NCBI GenBank assembly: GCA_015179125.1
Contig: WHVA01000059.1
Coordinates: 267,367-331,366 of the forward strand
Origin: Gautieria morchelliformis
Taxonomy: Eukaryota; Basidiomycota; Agaricomycetes; Gomphales; Gomphaceae
Length of the DNA stretch: 64,000 nucleotides
Direction: 5' to 3'
Shown here: piece after piece, positions 49,545-61,311 of the stretch
Numbering within the stretch: the first letter of the stretch is position 1
Layout of the letters: each line of letters opens with the position of its first letter
Notes under the pieces: generated by a model
Databases searched by the model: none
What the model was told of the DNA's origin: nothing
The model's input: only the letters and a program-made list of their open reading frames with translations
Made by a program: the position numbers and the translations under genes

Positions 49545-50000
49545 ACCCCCCTTGTCACCCCATTGTTCCGCATTAGTTACTTTCCCCGTATGTCTATCCG
49601 ATTCCCCCACTCTCCGGAACTTGCTTAGTATCATAGCATTACCTGTTGTTTCTGCTCTTGTATAAAACCCCCTCATGTATGTCTCCATTTCTGCAATCAG
49701 ATAATCGACTTCAATACATGATTCCCTTCGCACTGTCTCCTGTTCTTAGCACAGCGAGTTTTGCTAGTCTTGTCTCCCTCCGCTCTCAATCCCCTGTCCT
49801 CCGCCTCTTCCGCGTCCTCCAACCTTTGTTCTCCGACCCTCGCCCCTCGACCCTCAGTACTCTGTTCCACCTTCCACCTTTTCTGATATCTGCAAGTCAA
49901 TTCTGAAATACTTAGGACGGTAGTTCATCAGGGGCGCAACACATAAGTTGAAGCCATTGTCCTTTCCAGTTCCAACCTCCGGGAATTCCAATACCTAACA
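49545..50000 (+). repeat. Gyp-A3 5' LTR, 5'-truncated
   Basis: It starts within the cccccttgt(ag)tccc block that lies about 390 bp into the Gyp-A1 LTR and ends ATACCTAACA. It retains TATAAAA (about 49662) and AATCAGATAAT at 49695-49705. Confidence 0.88.
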
Positions 50001-50002
50001 GT

Positions 50003-50013
50003 ATTATCTGATT
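50003..50013 (+). promoter_or_regulatory. Gyp-A3 self-priming primer site
   Basis: ATTATCTGATT, exact complement of AATCAGATAAT at 49695-49705 in its own LTR. Flanking bases do not pair, so the match is 11 nt. Confidence 0.65.
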
Positions 50014-50033
50014 CCCACCTGATAACTACCGCT

Positions 50034-51320
50034 ATGCCTCCTTGTACCACAGCTACTTCAGCTCGAGCAGGAGCTGTCGAAGCTCTCTCTTATTTTGGCA
50101 GTCTTAGATCCGCAGCACCAAGGCACACGGAACCCTCCGGCAGCTCTCGTGCCGACGATGAGCTCTCCGATGCTATTCCGCAACGCTTTGAAGAAGTTCC
50201 CGACGCTAATCCCAACAACAATCCCGACTATGATGGAAACTCGACGAGTAGCAGCGGCGAACAAACAGCAGCGTCATTCCGACACCCAGCTCCACCACCA
50301 CCACCTCCACCAGGACCACCTCCAGGCGGTCCTCCACCTCCAATCCCACCTCAGCTTCCCACCAACCCAGTTCCGCCCATGCCAGTTCCAGATCTTGCAC
50401 AAGCTATCGCAATGTTAGCCGGACAACTTCAGCGCCCGGCTCAAGCCCCACCACGCCCCAAAACTAAGGTCCGTGAGCCGGATCAATTGACGGTTCCGAC
50501 CCCAAGAAGCTCCAGCCTTTTTTGGTCCAGCTTCAACTCAACTTCCGCGATCGTCCTGACACCTTTCCTAACGACGAACGAAAGGTCAACTACGCCCTTT
50601 CCTATCTCCGAGGCATGGCTCTCGACTATTTCGAACCCGCCCTCATGGACCCGTTCGCCCTCGTCGATTGGGCTGACGATTACCACAACTTCGTTTCTGA
50701 ACTCCGCAGCAACTTTGGACCATTTGATATGGAAGCCGATGCGGAAAATGAACTCGATAAGCTTCGAATGAAAGACACTCATAAGATAGCTAAATATATC
50801 GTCACATTCCAGCAGCTCGCTCCTCGAGTCCAATGGGGAGAAGCCGCACTCCGACACCAGTTTTACATGGGCTCCATCCTGGATCAAGGATGAAATCGCC
50901 CGCGTCGGAAAGCCCGCCACCCTTACGACCTCCGCAACCTTGCCCAATCCATCGATTCGGCTACTGGGAAAGACATTCCAAGATCGCTCCGAAACTTCCG
51001 CCCAGAGCAAGAACGACAAGTCTTCCAACAAGAAGTCTGAAAAGACAAGAAGAAGACTAATTCCAGAAACAAGAACTCCGGAAACAACAACAACAACAGT
51101 TCCGGCTCCAACTCCGGCAACCGGAACAACAACTCCACCCCTCGCAACAACCAGGCCTCTGGTTCCAACACCAACGCCCGGAAAGCACTCCAGACCTTTC
51201 CGAAAAACTTGGGAAGGATGGCAAGCTAACCCCTGCAGAACCCAGCGTCACATGGACAACAACCTTTGCCTTTTCTGCGGCAAAGGCGGTCACGTCGCTC
51301 GCGACTGCACCCGAGCTTCC
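50034..51320 (+). pseudogene. Gyp-A3 gag and zinc knuckle
   Basis: ATG at 50034 (MPPCTTATSARAGAVEALSY). A frameshift at about 50485 switches to the frame with VQLQLNFRDRP, YALSYLRGMALDYFEP and DWADDYHNFVSELRSNFG. Further small indels from 50870 break the C-terminal part. The knuckle CLFCGKGGHVARDC is intact at about 51265-51306. Confidence 0.87.
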
Positions 51321-52190
51321 GCTTCCACTGTAAGGCCAAGGGCCGCCAGTGAAGCCGGAAGAGAAATCCGAAGGACTCCCGCTACGGATGCAAAAAAATA
51401 GTCAGCAGTCCTCCGGCCTCCCACGAGCTGAGGGCTGTGTTGACCCCATTCGTGCGACAAAGAGGTTAAACTCAACGCATCCCTCTTTCGTCCTCCGACT
51501 CCCTCTCGTTCCACTGACTTCGACACATTTCCGCACCCCCGTTCACAGCATTGATCGACTCTGGTTCAACTCATTGCTTCCTCGATTCCGACTTTGTTTT
51601 GAAACATAAACTTCCAACCCGCAACATTCTGACAATTCCGCTCCGCCTTTTCGACGGGTCATCCAACACGGCAATTTCCCAAGTCGTGGACCTGTCTATC
51701 CGTTTCGCTACTGGGGACAACCATGAAGTTACATTTTACGTTACTCTGCTAGATGCTAGCTGTTCCATTGTACTAGGACACAATTGGCTCACCCGATATA
51801 ATCCGTCGATTAACTGGGCATTGGGTCAGATACAGTTCCGTACCCCGGATCAACTTCCGTCTATTCCGACGTCGTCCGCAAAGATGGCTCAGGCCTCTTC
51901 TGCAACTCCGCTTGTGGATTCAGTTCCACACTCCGGTCCCGCTTTAGCACCTCCGTCCCTCGAAGCTCCTCGAATTGCGCTCGTTTCCGCCACCGCTTTC
52001 CACGTATTGCAACGGCAAGAAGACACGACCGTTTTTCAGCTTCACCTATCCGATTCGGCTTCAGTCAAGGCTCGTTCCGCCTCACTTCCGCTCCGGTCGA
52101 CATGAGCTCAGTTCCGGAAGAATATCATGACTTCCCGGACGTGTTCAATAAGGCCAAAGCCGATAAACCCGCTGAACATCAACCTTATGA
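51321..52190 (+). pseudogene. Gyp-A3 protease and linker
   Basis: IDSGSTHCFLDSDFVLKHKL carries the protease Asp. Then VVDLSIRFATGDNHEVTF, SIVLGHNWLTRYNPSINW and IALVSATAFHVLQRQEDTTV. It is open for 184 codons (51551-52105), then shifted by an indel. The Gyp-A1 equivalent is broken at this protease, so the two copies decayed independently. Confidence 0.88.
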
Positions 52191-53480
52191 TTGAAGATAG
52201 ATTTGGAAGAAGGAGCATCTCCGCCCCTTGGACCGATCTACTCCCTTTCGCAAAGTGAACTCCAGACTCTCCGAGAGTTCGTCGATGAACATCTCAACAT
52301 GGGCTTCATCCGCCCTTCGCTGTCTCCGCACGGCGCTCCGGTCCTTTTCGTCAAGAAGAAGGATGGATCTCTCCGCCTCTGCGTCAATTTCCGCGGACTC
52401 AACGCCCTCACTAAGAAGGACAAATATCCGCTTCCGCGCATTTCCGATCTACTCGACACTCCCCGCAGGGCGAAGATCTACACCAAAATTGACCTCCGAC
52501 ACGCTTATCACCTTGTCCGCATCCGCGAAGGTGATGAGTGGAAAACCACCTTCCGCACCCGCTACGGTGCTTTTGAGTGGGTTGTCATGCCTTTTGGTCT
52601 AACCAATGCTCCCGCCGCTTTTCAGCGATTCATGAACGACGTATTTTCCGACCTTCTCGACGTATGCGTCCTAGTCTACATTGACGACATCCTCATCTAT
52701 TCCGACTCACCGGAAGAACATCGGGAACATGTCCGCAAGTACTCCGCCGTCTCCGCAAACATCATCTCTACGCAAAAGCAGAGAAATGCGAATGGCACGC
52801 GACACGGTCGAATACCTCGGCTACATCCTCTCTCCTACGGTCTTACCATGGCAGAGGACAAGGTCAAGGCAATTCAAGAATGGCCGGAACCCCGACGTGT
52901 TAAGGATGTCAGTCTTTCCTTGGCTTCGCCAACTTTTACCGGCGTTTCATTTATAACTTTTCCGACATTACTGTTCCGCTCACGCGTCTCACCAGGAAGG
53001 GTGCCCCATGGAATTTACTCCGGAATGCCGTTCCGCATTTGAAGCCCTCAAACGGCCTTCACTACGGCTCCATACTCGGTTTCTGGATTCCTGATGCCCA
53101 ACTTGTACTCGAAACCGACGCTTCCGACTACGCGCTAGCCGCCATTCTTTCCATCATTTCCCCCGACGACGGAGAAATTCATCCGATCGCCTTTCATTCC
53201 CGCACCTTTTCCGCCCCGGAACTCAACTACGACGTCCACGATAAGGAACTACTTGCGATTTTCGAAGCCTTCAAAATCTGGAGACACTACCTCGAAGGTC
53301 CAACTTATCCGATCGACGTTGTAACGGATCATAAGAACCTTGAGTATTTTGCGACTACTAAGATTTTGACTCGCCGTCAAGTCCGCTGGTCTGAATATCT
53401 CTCACAGTTCAACATGGTGATCCGCTTCCGCCCGGAAAGCTCGGAGCAAAACCCGACGCACTCACTAGACGTTGGGACGT
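52191..53480 (+). pseudogene. Gyp-A3 reverse transcriptase and RNase H
   Basis: [55 protein letters not shown] and [18 protein letters not shown] keep the RT active site. The frame is lost after about 52740, with missing bases compared with Gyp-A1 at several points to 53070. RNase H resumes at about 53085 ([33 protein letters not shown]). Confidence 0.9.
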
Positions 53481-55076
53481 CTACCCAAAAGAGGGAAGTA
53501 GCGACTATGCCAGCGTTAATCCGCACAATTTCCGCCCAGTATTCTCCACTGAGCAACTGGCATCGTCCCTGCGTGCCACAGCATTGCAGTTTCCACTACT
53601 CCGCGCCTCAATTATTATGGACACCGAGTCTCTCCATTCCGACATCCGTTCCGCACTCCGTTCCGACCCCATCTCCGCAGCCCACCTCGATGACCCCACC
53701 AGTCCTGGATGGTCCCTCGATTCCGACGGATTTCTCCGGTACAAGTCCCGGATTTACGTTCCGGATACCAACGATCTACGACTTCGCGTACTCCAGCAAA
53801 GCCACGATCATCCGCTCTCAGGACACCAAGGCCAGAACAAAACCCTCGACATAATCCGACGTACCTATACTTGGCCTCTCCTCCCACGATGGTCCAAGAC
53901 TACTGCAAGTCATGCACCACTGTATGCGAGCCAAGCCTCAACGTCACAAACCCTACGGCCTCCTGAAGCAACTTCCGATCCGGAACAACCGTGGAATTCG
54001 ATATCCATGGATTTCATTGAGAAACTTCCTAAGTCATCCGGCTATGATACCATTCTAGTGATCGTTGACCGCCTCACAAAGCAGTCCATCTTTATTCCGA
54101 CCTATGACACCATCACTTCCGCCCAACTCGCACAACTCTTCGTGCTCCACGTCTTTTCCAAGCACGGAATCCTTCCCATGTACTTCCGACCGTGGATCAG
54201 AATTCGTGTCTCCTTTTCCGCACACTCGGCAAGGCTCTCGACATGAAGCTCCACTTCACTTCCGGTTATCATCCCAAAGGCGACGGACAAACAGAACGTA
54301 CTAATCAGACCCTTGAGCAGTATCTCCGCGTCTATTGCAACTACAACATAGCAATTGGTCCGACCTTCTTCCGCTGCGGAATTTGCTTACAACAATGCAC
54401 CTTCCGCCACCACCGGAATTTCACCTTTTACGCCAACAAGGGCTACCACCCGAATCTCGCCATCCACCCTGAACGCGACCTCGCCTCTGCAAGAGCCCGA
54501 GATTTCGTTGTGGAACTCGACGACCTTCACCAACACCTCCGAGAGAACATCTCTGCTGCCCAGAAGAGATACCAAAATTCCGCCGATCGGAAACGGCTTC
54601 CGCAACCGGCATTCGAGATAGGCGACAAAGTCTTTGTCAAAGCTGAAAACTTCCGCACCACTCGCCCCTCGAAGAACTCTCTGAGAAATACCTTGGTCCT
54701 TACGAGATCATCGCTAAGGCTGGCAGTCGTTCTTTCACTCTCAGACTCCTGACAATATGCGCACAGTACACCCGTATTCCATGTCTCCATGCTTGAGCCC
54801 GCAGTTCCGAATACAATTCCGAATCGAAGACAACCTCCGCCTCCGCCAGTCGTCATCGATGGAGAACCGCAATATGAGCTCTCGGAAATTCTCAACTCCA
54901 AGCTCGACAGACGATACCGCTGCCAACTCCAGTACCTAGTCAAGTGGGCATGCTATGAAAACACCGACGAAGAGACCTCGTGGATTTCCGCCATGGAACT
55001 AGACCACGCCTCTGACCTCGTCTCTGATTTCCACAAGTCTTATCCTGATAAGCCTGGCCCCATTTCCGCGCCCTAG
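53481..55076 (+). pseudogene. Gyp-A3 integrase and chromodomain
   Basis: The zinc region (HDHPLSGHQGQNKTLDIIRR), core D (SMDFIEKLPKSSGYDTIL), core E (KGDGQTERTNQTLEQYLR), GPY-like region and chromodomain (YLVKWACYENTDEETSW, G to C in the usual WAGYE) are all present but spread over frames by indels near 53880, 54170, 54340 and 54675. Confidence 0.9.
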
Positions 55077-55203
55077 TCATTTCCGAATTCCACTTCCGAT
55101 ATCCTCATTTATTCTTACAGTTCTGGCCACACCACAATTCCAATTAATTCCGTTATGATATTTCCGACACTTCAAGAAATTATGTTACAAGTCACTTAGA
55201 CCC

Positions 55204-56478
55204 CTACTCCTCCCTCATCGTTTCTGCTTCATCCCCGTTCTCCGCTTCCGCATCCTCTTCTGCATTCCCTATCTCCACACTGACCAACTCGGTCCCCGCC
55301 CTCGTATCCGCCACCTGACTCGGACCCGCTTCCGCCCCATTCTCCTCCTGCATCCGCAAGTCCATTCTTTCCCGAACCATGTCGTTCCACCACCGGTACT
55401 CCCGTTTGAATTGTTCTAAGACCGCCGACATGACGGTCATTTGATTTTGGAAGGACAACAACTGTTGTTGTTGAACTTCCGCCATCTCCTCAAGAGTGTT
55501 CCGGATCCCACGCTGGGATCTCCGGATACCCCCTCAATGACCTGGCGATGTCAAACAACAGCGACACCATGGAGAAGCGGTTGAGCACCGCTGACTCCGA
55601 GGTTCCGGTCACAGGAAATCCCTCCGGCTTCTTTCCGCTCGGCCCCGGTTTCGACTTGGGGGTTTCGGGCCCCTCAGTCTCGACCCTGCGCCTTTTCCGC
55701 TCCACCCTCGCGGCACACCCATCCACCACGCAACGTCGCTTCTTGTCCCGGCACCGCTCGCAGGCCGTCTCCCGCGGATTTTCCAACCACACACACTCCA
55801 GGCCCTTGACCTCGCATGTGTCGCAAGGAGCCTTCTCCTCCTCGCCGTCCCTGGTTTTCCTTTTCCGGGTCACGGGATTCCCCGGCCCCAACTCCCGCAA
55901 AACTCCCGCAACTCCAGTATCCGGGCCATTTTCTCCTTCCGAGCCTGCTGAAACTTGTCCGCCCTCCGTTTCCGCTCCGCAATGACGTTCGGCATGGGAG
56001 CACCTTCCTTCTGCTTCCCCTTGCTCTCTGGAGGCGGTGTGGTTTCCGCACTGCTCTCCGCTTCCGACTCCCCCTCGGATTCTACAACCCTCTGGCAGTT
56101 TTTTCCGTGAGCTCCGGAACACCCCACACGACATTTCCGACTCACCCAGGATTTCCCTGCTTTTTCCGCCGCGGCCTTGTCTTCCGCAGCTTTTTTCGCC
56201 GCGTCCCGTTTCCGCTGCTCCTCACGGAGGTGCGACTCCTCCTCGCGGCGTTTACGGTCACGCTCCTCCTTCTCCTTCCGCTCCTGTTCCTTCTGCTCCT
56301 GTTCCCTGCGCTCTTTCTCCTTGCGCTCCTCCTCCAGACGCTCCCTCTCTTTCCGTGCAGCTTCCTCGGCCTCGCGCTTTTCAGCCAGTTCCATCTGCGC
56401 AAGCATGTCAGCAAAGTGCTGCTTCATCTCGGCACTGGTCATTTTGGAGAAGTCTACTGGAGTGCTCATGATGGACAA
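55204..56478 (-). pseudogene. Antisense Zn2Cys6-type gene of Gyp-A3
   Basis: The 5' frame 56478-55870 reads VDFSKMTSAEMKQHFADMLA, then a coiled coil rich in E/K/R. The frame is lost near 55890-55910, at a tandem duplicate of about 10 bp (aactcccgca). The next frame has CDTCEVKGLECVW ... CERCRDKKRRC with exactly the Cys spacing of the Gyp-A1 protein, then DIARSLRG. The last part (55485-55204) ends in an acidic tail. Domain order and motifs are conserved although flanking residues diverged, which argues for past selection on this antisense gene. The region between coiled coil and cluster is longer than in Gyp-A1. Confidence 0.75.
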
Positions 56479-56536
56479 AGATGGAGACGCGTTGTTTCCC
56501 GCCTATCTTTCGAACTCCGACGCGTTTGTTCACAGG

Positions 56537-56544
56537 TCACGTGA
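56537..56544. promoter_or_regulatory. Conserved CACGTG site upstream of the Gyp-A3 antisense gene
   Basis: TCACGTGA, same position relative to the antisense ATG and the 3' LTR as in Gyp-A1 (20407-20414). Confidence 0.5.
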
Positions 56545-56589
56545 TCCGACTTGTGGTCTCGCAGGGGCTCGACCTTAGAAGGGAGATAC

Positions 56590-57283
56590 TGTTACGACCG
56601 TTCATTTCCGACTTCCGACCCTCAGTTCCGCAACACCTTCTGCCCCTCCGATATTTCTGCAACACCTTCCGCCCCTCCGACATTTCCGACATTCCACCCC
56701 TTGTACATTTCCCTTGTTCTTTCGACTCTATTACTCGGACCCACCGGACCCACCTCACCGTTCATCAAGACCATATATCCGGTCACCCTTGTAGTTCCTT
56801 GTCAGATATGTTTTCCCGACCCCTTGTTCTGTGCCATTGTTCTACCTTACCCTGAACCCCCCTTGTAGTCCCATTGTTCCCGAATAGTTAGTTCCCACGC
56901 ATTGTCTACTCGACTTCCGCTTCCCCCGGAATTTGCTTAGTACCATATCATTACCTGTTGTCTCAGCTCTTTGTATAAAAGCCTGTCATATATGTCTCTT
57001 ATTCTGCAATCAGATAATCACCTTCGATACTTGATTTCCTTCACTCCATCTCCTGTTCTTAGTACAGCGAGTCTAGCAAGATCTCAGTCTCTCTCTCCAC
57101 CTTCCGTCTTCCGCCTTCCACCTTAGTTCCGACTGAAGTTCCGACCAACCTTTGGTTCAGTACTTTCCGACTTCCGACTCAGTTCCGAAATACTTAGGAC
57201 GATAGTTCATTGGGGGCGCAACCCATAAGTTGAAGCCGCTGTCCTTTCCAGTTCCGACTTAGCGGAAATCTTGATATGTAACA
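56590..57283 (+). repeat. Gyp-A3 3' LTR (694 bp)
   Basis: It starts TGTTACGACCGTTC after the purine run gaagggagata and ends GATATGTAACA. The U3 start differs from Gyp-A1, and the central and 3' parts match it, including the TATA and AATCAGATAAT blocks. Confidence 0.95.
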
Positions 57284-57804
57284 CTGATGGGTAGGAAGCG
57301 AAGAGGACCGAAGGGTTTGTGATGAATGGATTTAGCATGGCGACATTTGGAACAGGAACTGATGTAGTTGGTGACAAAGGTGGACATGTTTGGCCAATGA
57401 TACTGTCTCTGAATGTTCGTCATCATCTTGCTGATCCCTGGGTGGCCTGCTAACTGATGATCATGCAGTGAGCGAAGGATGTCCAAGCAAATATCATTAT
57501 GATCGGGGACATATGTTCGCTGCTTGTACAACAGTGTTTTGTCATCCTCTCCAAGTGACCAGGGGTCTGGCTTCGCGCTTGGAAGGGTGACCACCATCGA
57601 CTGAGACTGAAGACGGGTGATGTGGGCTGAGGACAAGGGATCGGTCAACTGGCCCTGTTGGATTGATGTCAACAGGGATGCAGAGTCAAGGATGATGGTG
57701 CAAATGAGTTGCCTGGTCTTAAACATCGACTGGAAGTTGTGAGGATTCGCCAATGCATAAGCACCATCCCCCCCTTTAGGGTACACGTCGCCCCAATGGG
57801 TCAA
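57284..57804 (-). pseudogene. Gyp-C integrase zinc domain
   Basis: MTHWGDVYPKGGDGAYA leads to LYKQRTYVPDHNDICLDILR and the HHCC zinc motif HDHQLAGHPGISKM ... CSKCRHAKSIHH. It is cut at FLPIS by the Gyp-A3 LTR end. Confidence 0.88.
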
Positions 57805-57911
57805 TGCATCAGGCTTTGTGCCAAGTTGCCCGGCTCAGTAGCGAATGATGTAGTTGAAACCTGACAGGTGTTCGGGCCATCGAACCTGACGTCGGGTCAG
57901 CTGCTTTGTTG

Positions 57912-59240
57912 TCACGAGTACTCAAGGTTCTTGTGGTCGGAGAGGACAAGGATGACATGGGATGCCCGTTCGAGGTAGTTTCGCCATTGCTTGAAGGCGC
58001 AGAAGATAGCAAGGAGCTCTTCATCATAGATCTCGTGGTTCATCTCGGCTGGTGCCATCCCTCGCGAATAGAAGGCGATTGGATGGATATCGCCATCAGA
58101 GGGGGTGATCTGGGAGATGATGGCAGCGATGGCATAGTCAGAGGTGTCCGCTTTGATGACAATGGGGTTACTCGGGTCGAAGTGGATGAGGACTGGGGCT
58201 TTTGAGAATGCAGCTTTGAGTGCTTTGAAGGCCTCCTGCTGCTTCGCTTCCCAGGCGAATGGAGTATCCTTTCTGATCAAGTGAGTGAGTGGCAGGACAA
58301 TGTCTGAGAATGAAATGATGAATCTTCTGTAGAAGTTCGCGAAGCCCAGGAACGATTGGACTTCGTGAATGTTCATCGGTACAGGCCACTTTGTGATGGC
58401 AGCTGTCTTTTCGATGTCCATGGAGACCCCAGCAGGAGAGATGATGAATCTGAGGACTTCGACCCAGTCCGAATGGAAGAGACACTTCTCTGGCTTTATG
58501 AAGAGGTTGTGCTTCCGAAGATGGGCGACGCCCATTCGGACATGCTCTAAGTGATCCTTCCTGTTCTTTGAGAAGATCAGGATGTCGTTGAGGTAGACTA
58601 CAACGAAGACGTCAGCCATGTCTTGGAAGATGTCATTCATGAAGTGCTGGAAAGTAGCTGGGGCATTCGTCAACCTGAACGGCATGACGAGATATTTGAA
58701 GGACCCATATCGAGTTTGGAAGGCTGTCTTCCACTCTTGGCAAGAGGCAATCCGAACATTGTTGAACCCGGCGCGAAGGTCGAATTTGGTATAGATGTTC
58801 ACGCTTTTGAGTTGGTCAATAAGGCTCGGAATCAGTGGGATAGGGTACTTGTTCTTTCGCGTGATACGATTCAACCCTCAGTAGTCCACACACATTCGCA
58901 GTGTACCATCCTTCTTCTTCGCGAACACAACTGGGGCACCACCGGGTGATTGGGATGAGCAGATGAATCCCTTGCCAAGCATGTCTTCGAGATATTCGCG
59001 GAGAGCCCCTAATTCGCTGTTCGAGAGTGGGTATATGGGACCATGAGGTGGTGTGCCATCATTTTCGATCTCGATGGTGTGGTCATAAGGGTGATGTGGG
59101 GGCAAGGCTTTGGCTTTAGCATGCGAGAATATATCGAAGAAGTCATGGTACTCCTCTGGGACCACAGTTCTAAACATCTCTAACTCGTCCTTCGGTAGGG
59201 GGTTTTCGTGAAGGAGTGTAGTCATAGCTGGTGCATTCAT
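57912..59240 (-). pseudogene. Gyp-C reverse transcriptase and RNase H, YLND active site
   Basis: Starts at 59240 (TVVPEEYHDFFDIFSHAKAK, GGAPVVFAKKKDGTLRMCVD). A TGA at 58878 interrupts VDY*GLNRIT; CGA would fit the family. The rest is open: [66 protein letters not shown], then RNase H (KADTSDYAIAAIISQITPSD, YDEELLAIFCAFKQWRNYLE). The YxDD box reads YLND, a substitution of a catalytic Asp. Confidence 0.92.
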
Positions 59241-60133
59241 TGCCTACAGCACGAAGCGAAGTGGGTTCAGGGATGCTAGGGTGCATGTTTAATATGAAGG
59301 TTTCTTCTTCGCCGAGTTTCATGATTAGCTCGAAGGCAGCCGCACTGATTAGGCTTATATGTGGTGTTGTCCTTCTTGTCGGAGGCAGATCGGGAGTCGA
59401 AGAATGGAATGGAAGGTGGTCATCGATCAGCGATTCTGTACATGGTGTACAGGGGCGAGAATGGCTTGGAACGGGCTCTGTTTTTGGTCGAATAGGTTTG
59501 GTTTCAATTATGCTTTCTTTCGTGGCTGGAAATGGACGGATGAAAGTATTAGGAAGCGATACGGAGGACTCAGAGGAGTGATTCTCGATCGGCGTGGTTG
59601 AGAGAAGTAATGGTTTGCCATCCACGTCGAACGTCTGTTCGTAACCAGAAGGATTCAGAATAGGAGCGGGCGATGAAGTGACATCCGGTGGAAGGACCGG
59701 GATGTAGATACTAGTCTCACTTTCAGCAACGCCTCTTCGCAGGACATTTCGCTACTTGTGACAAAGTTACACCCTTCGGCCGTGATCGTTCTCAGGCTCC
59801 TGTGGCTTCGCTCTATGAGACCTACTATCGATTGGGGCTCTCTCTCAATCACCTTCCCTTCCGGCACCAATTCCATGCTCCCACATATGACGGTTGCCAT
59901 GGCCTGTAGAATGATTTCCCCTCCGGCTATCTTCGACAGTATTCCAGAACTCCACACTGCATCGATGACTTCACCACCATCAGTTCCTGGTTCACACTCG
60001 TCCCTGCCATCCTTGGGTTACGTCCCGAACACGGCGATTGGACAGGATGAGAGGAAAAAGAGCTATCAATGAAATTGGAAGTAGCACCAGAATCGATGAG
60101 AGTAGGGATGGAGTTAGAGAGACTGGGGAGGTG
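59170..60133 (-). pseudogene. Gyp-C protease and protease-RT linker
   Basis: PSLSNSIPTLIDSGATSNFI (about 60065-60125) is a retropepsin with LIDSGAT. The linker at 59625-59170 includes ISLISAAAFELIMKLGEEET, the counterpart of IALVSATAFRVLQ in Gyp-A. Frameshifts lie between 59625 and 59930. Confidence 0.8.
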
Positions 60134-60786
60134 TGTTACGTATCGAGATTTCCACCAAGTCGGAACTGGAAAGGACAGTGGCTTCAACTTATAAGTTGCA
60201 CCCCCAATGAACTATCGTCCTAAATATTTTGGAATGCGGATCAGAAGTTAGAAAATACTGAACTAAAGGTAAGTTGGAACTTGGGTCGGAACTGAGTTGG
60301 AAGGCGGAAGGCGGAGAGACAGAGGTCTGGCTAGACTCGCTGTGCTAAGAACAGGAGATGGAGCAAAGGAAATCAAGTATCAAAGGCAATTATCTGATTG
60401 CAGAATAACAGACATACATGAGAGGCTTTTATACAAAGAGCTGAGACAACATGTAATGAGATAGTACTAAGCAAATTCCGGGGGGAGCGGAAGTCGGGTA
60501 GACATACGTGGGAACTAACTAATTGGGAACAAGGGGACTACAAGGGGGGTTCAGGGTAAGGTAAAACAATGGCAAAAGAACAAGGGGTCAGAAAACATAT
60601 CTGACAACGAACTACAAGGATGACCGGATATATGATCTTGATGAACGATGAAGCGGGTCCAGTGGGTCCGAGTAATAGAGTCGAAAGAACAAGGGAGTAG
60701 AACAAGGGGCATAATATCGGGACTACCGGGAGGGCGGAATGTGTGCGGAACTGAGGGTCGGAAATCAGAAATGCATGGTCGTAACA
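60134..60786 (-). repeat. Solo Gyp-A LTR (653 bp), TSD aggtg
   Basis: Plus strand reads tgttacgtatcgag ... ggtcgtaaca, the reverse of a Gyp-A LTR, flanked by aggtg at 60129-60133 and 60787-60791. It is very similar to the Gyp-A2 LTR and is inserted in the Gyp-C protease. Confidence 0.96.
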
Positions 60787-61311
60787 AGGTGTACATGGAT
60801 GATGACCGATGAATTGGAGTGCTATCGTCTTGAGCCTTCTCCTGTAGATTCCTATCTTCGACCAGAAGAAGACTTAGGCATCACTGGTGAGTTCTCATAC
60901 TTCATCTTCATTACCTTAGCCTTCGAACTATTTTCTGTGCTGTTGGCAAAGGGCTCCGAAGGAGCACCTTCGCCAGTGAAGGGATTGTTGCTACTTAGAC
61001 AACCCTTCCGTGACACCTTGCATGTTACATCGTCAAGTGCCATGGGCTATTTCGCTACGACTGTAGATAGGGCAAGCTCTGTTTGGGCCGCCCTCTTATC
61101 TTGTGAACATTTATTGGTTCACCCTCTTCGCTGAACGGCATACTTATTTGCCCAAGTTATTTGGGCATTCACTGTGTTCACTAATACACAATATTAACGC
61201 CTAAAAACCAATCTTGACGGCACCATAGGCTTGTCAGCAGGGTCAGTGGCCACATCCACCCGTCAACTAATTCCCTGACTACTGGTTCAAAAATGGCTGT
61301 GTCCTCAGCTG
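60787..61311 (-). pseudogene. Gyp-C gag/protease remnant and spacer
   Basis: The minus strand continues Gyp-C beyond the solo LTR with a short frame (SSSMYT side at 60800) and an S/N/K-rich frame at 61043-60852 (GCLSSNNPFTGEGAPSEPFA). The assignment to gag is by position only. From about 61140 to 61311 nothing is recognised. Confidence 0.45.

Larger units (their letters stand above)
49545..57283 (+). mobile_element. Gyp-A3: decayed Gyp-A chromovirus with truncated 5' LTR
   Basis: The 5' LTR lacks its first part (49545-50000 remains). Primer site 50003-50013, gag from 50034, protease about 51540-51780, RT about 52190-52740, RNase H about 53085-53400, integrase about 53500-54700, chromodomain to 55076, antisense gene 56478-55204, 3' LTR 56590-57283. 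Many single-base indels break the frames, mostly against an otherwise high identity to Gyp-A1. At 57284 it joins Gyp-C directly, so it was probably inserted there and its left part was lost. Confidence 0.93.
57284..61135 (-). mobile_element. Gyp-C: partial Ty3/gypsy element interrupted by a solo Gyp-A LTR
   Basis: On the minus strand: a probable gag/protease entry 61135-60787, [solo LTR 60786-60134], protease 60130-59900, linker 59625-59170, RT and RNase H 59240-57912, integrase zinc domain 57804-57284. It ends abruptly at the Gyp-A3 LTR. The integrase core, 3' LTR and 5' LTR are missing. Confidence 0.88.
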
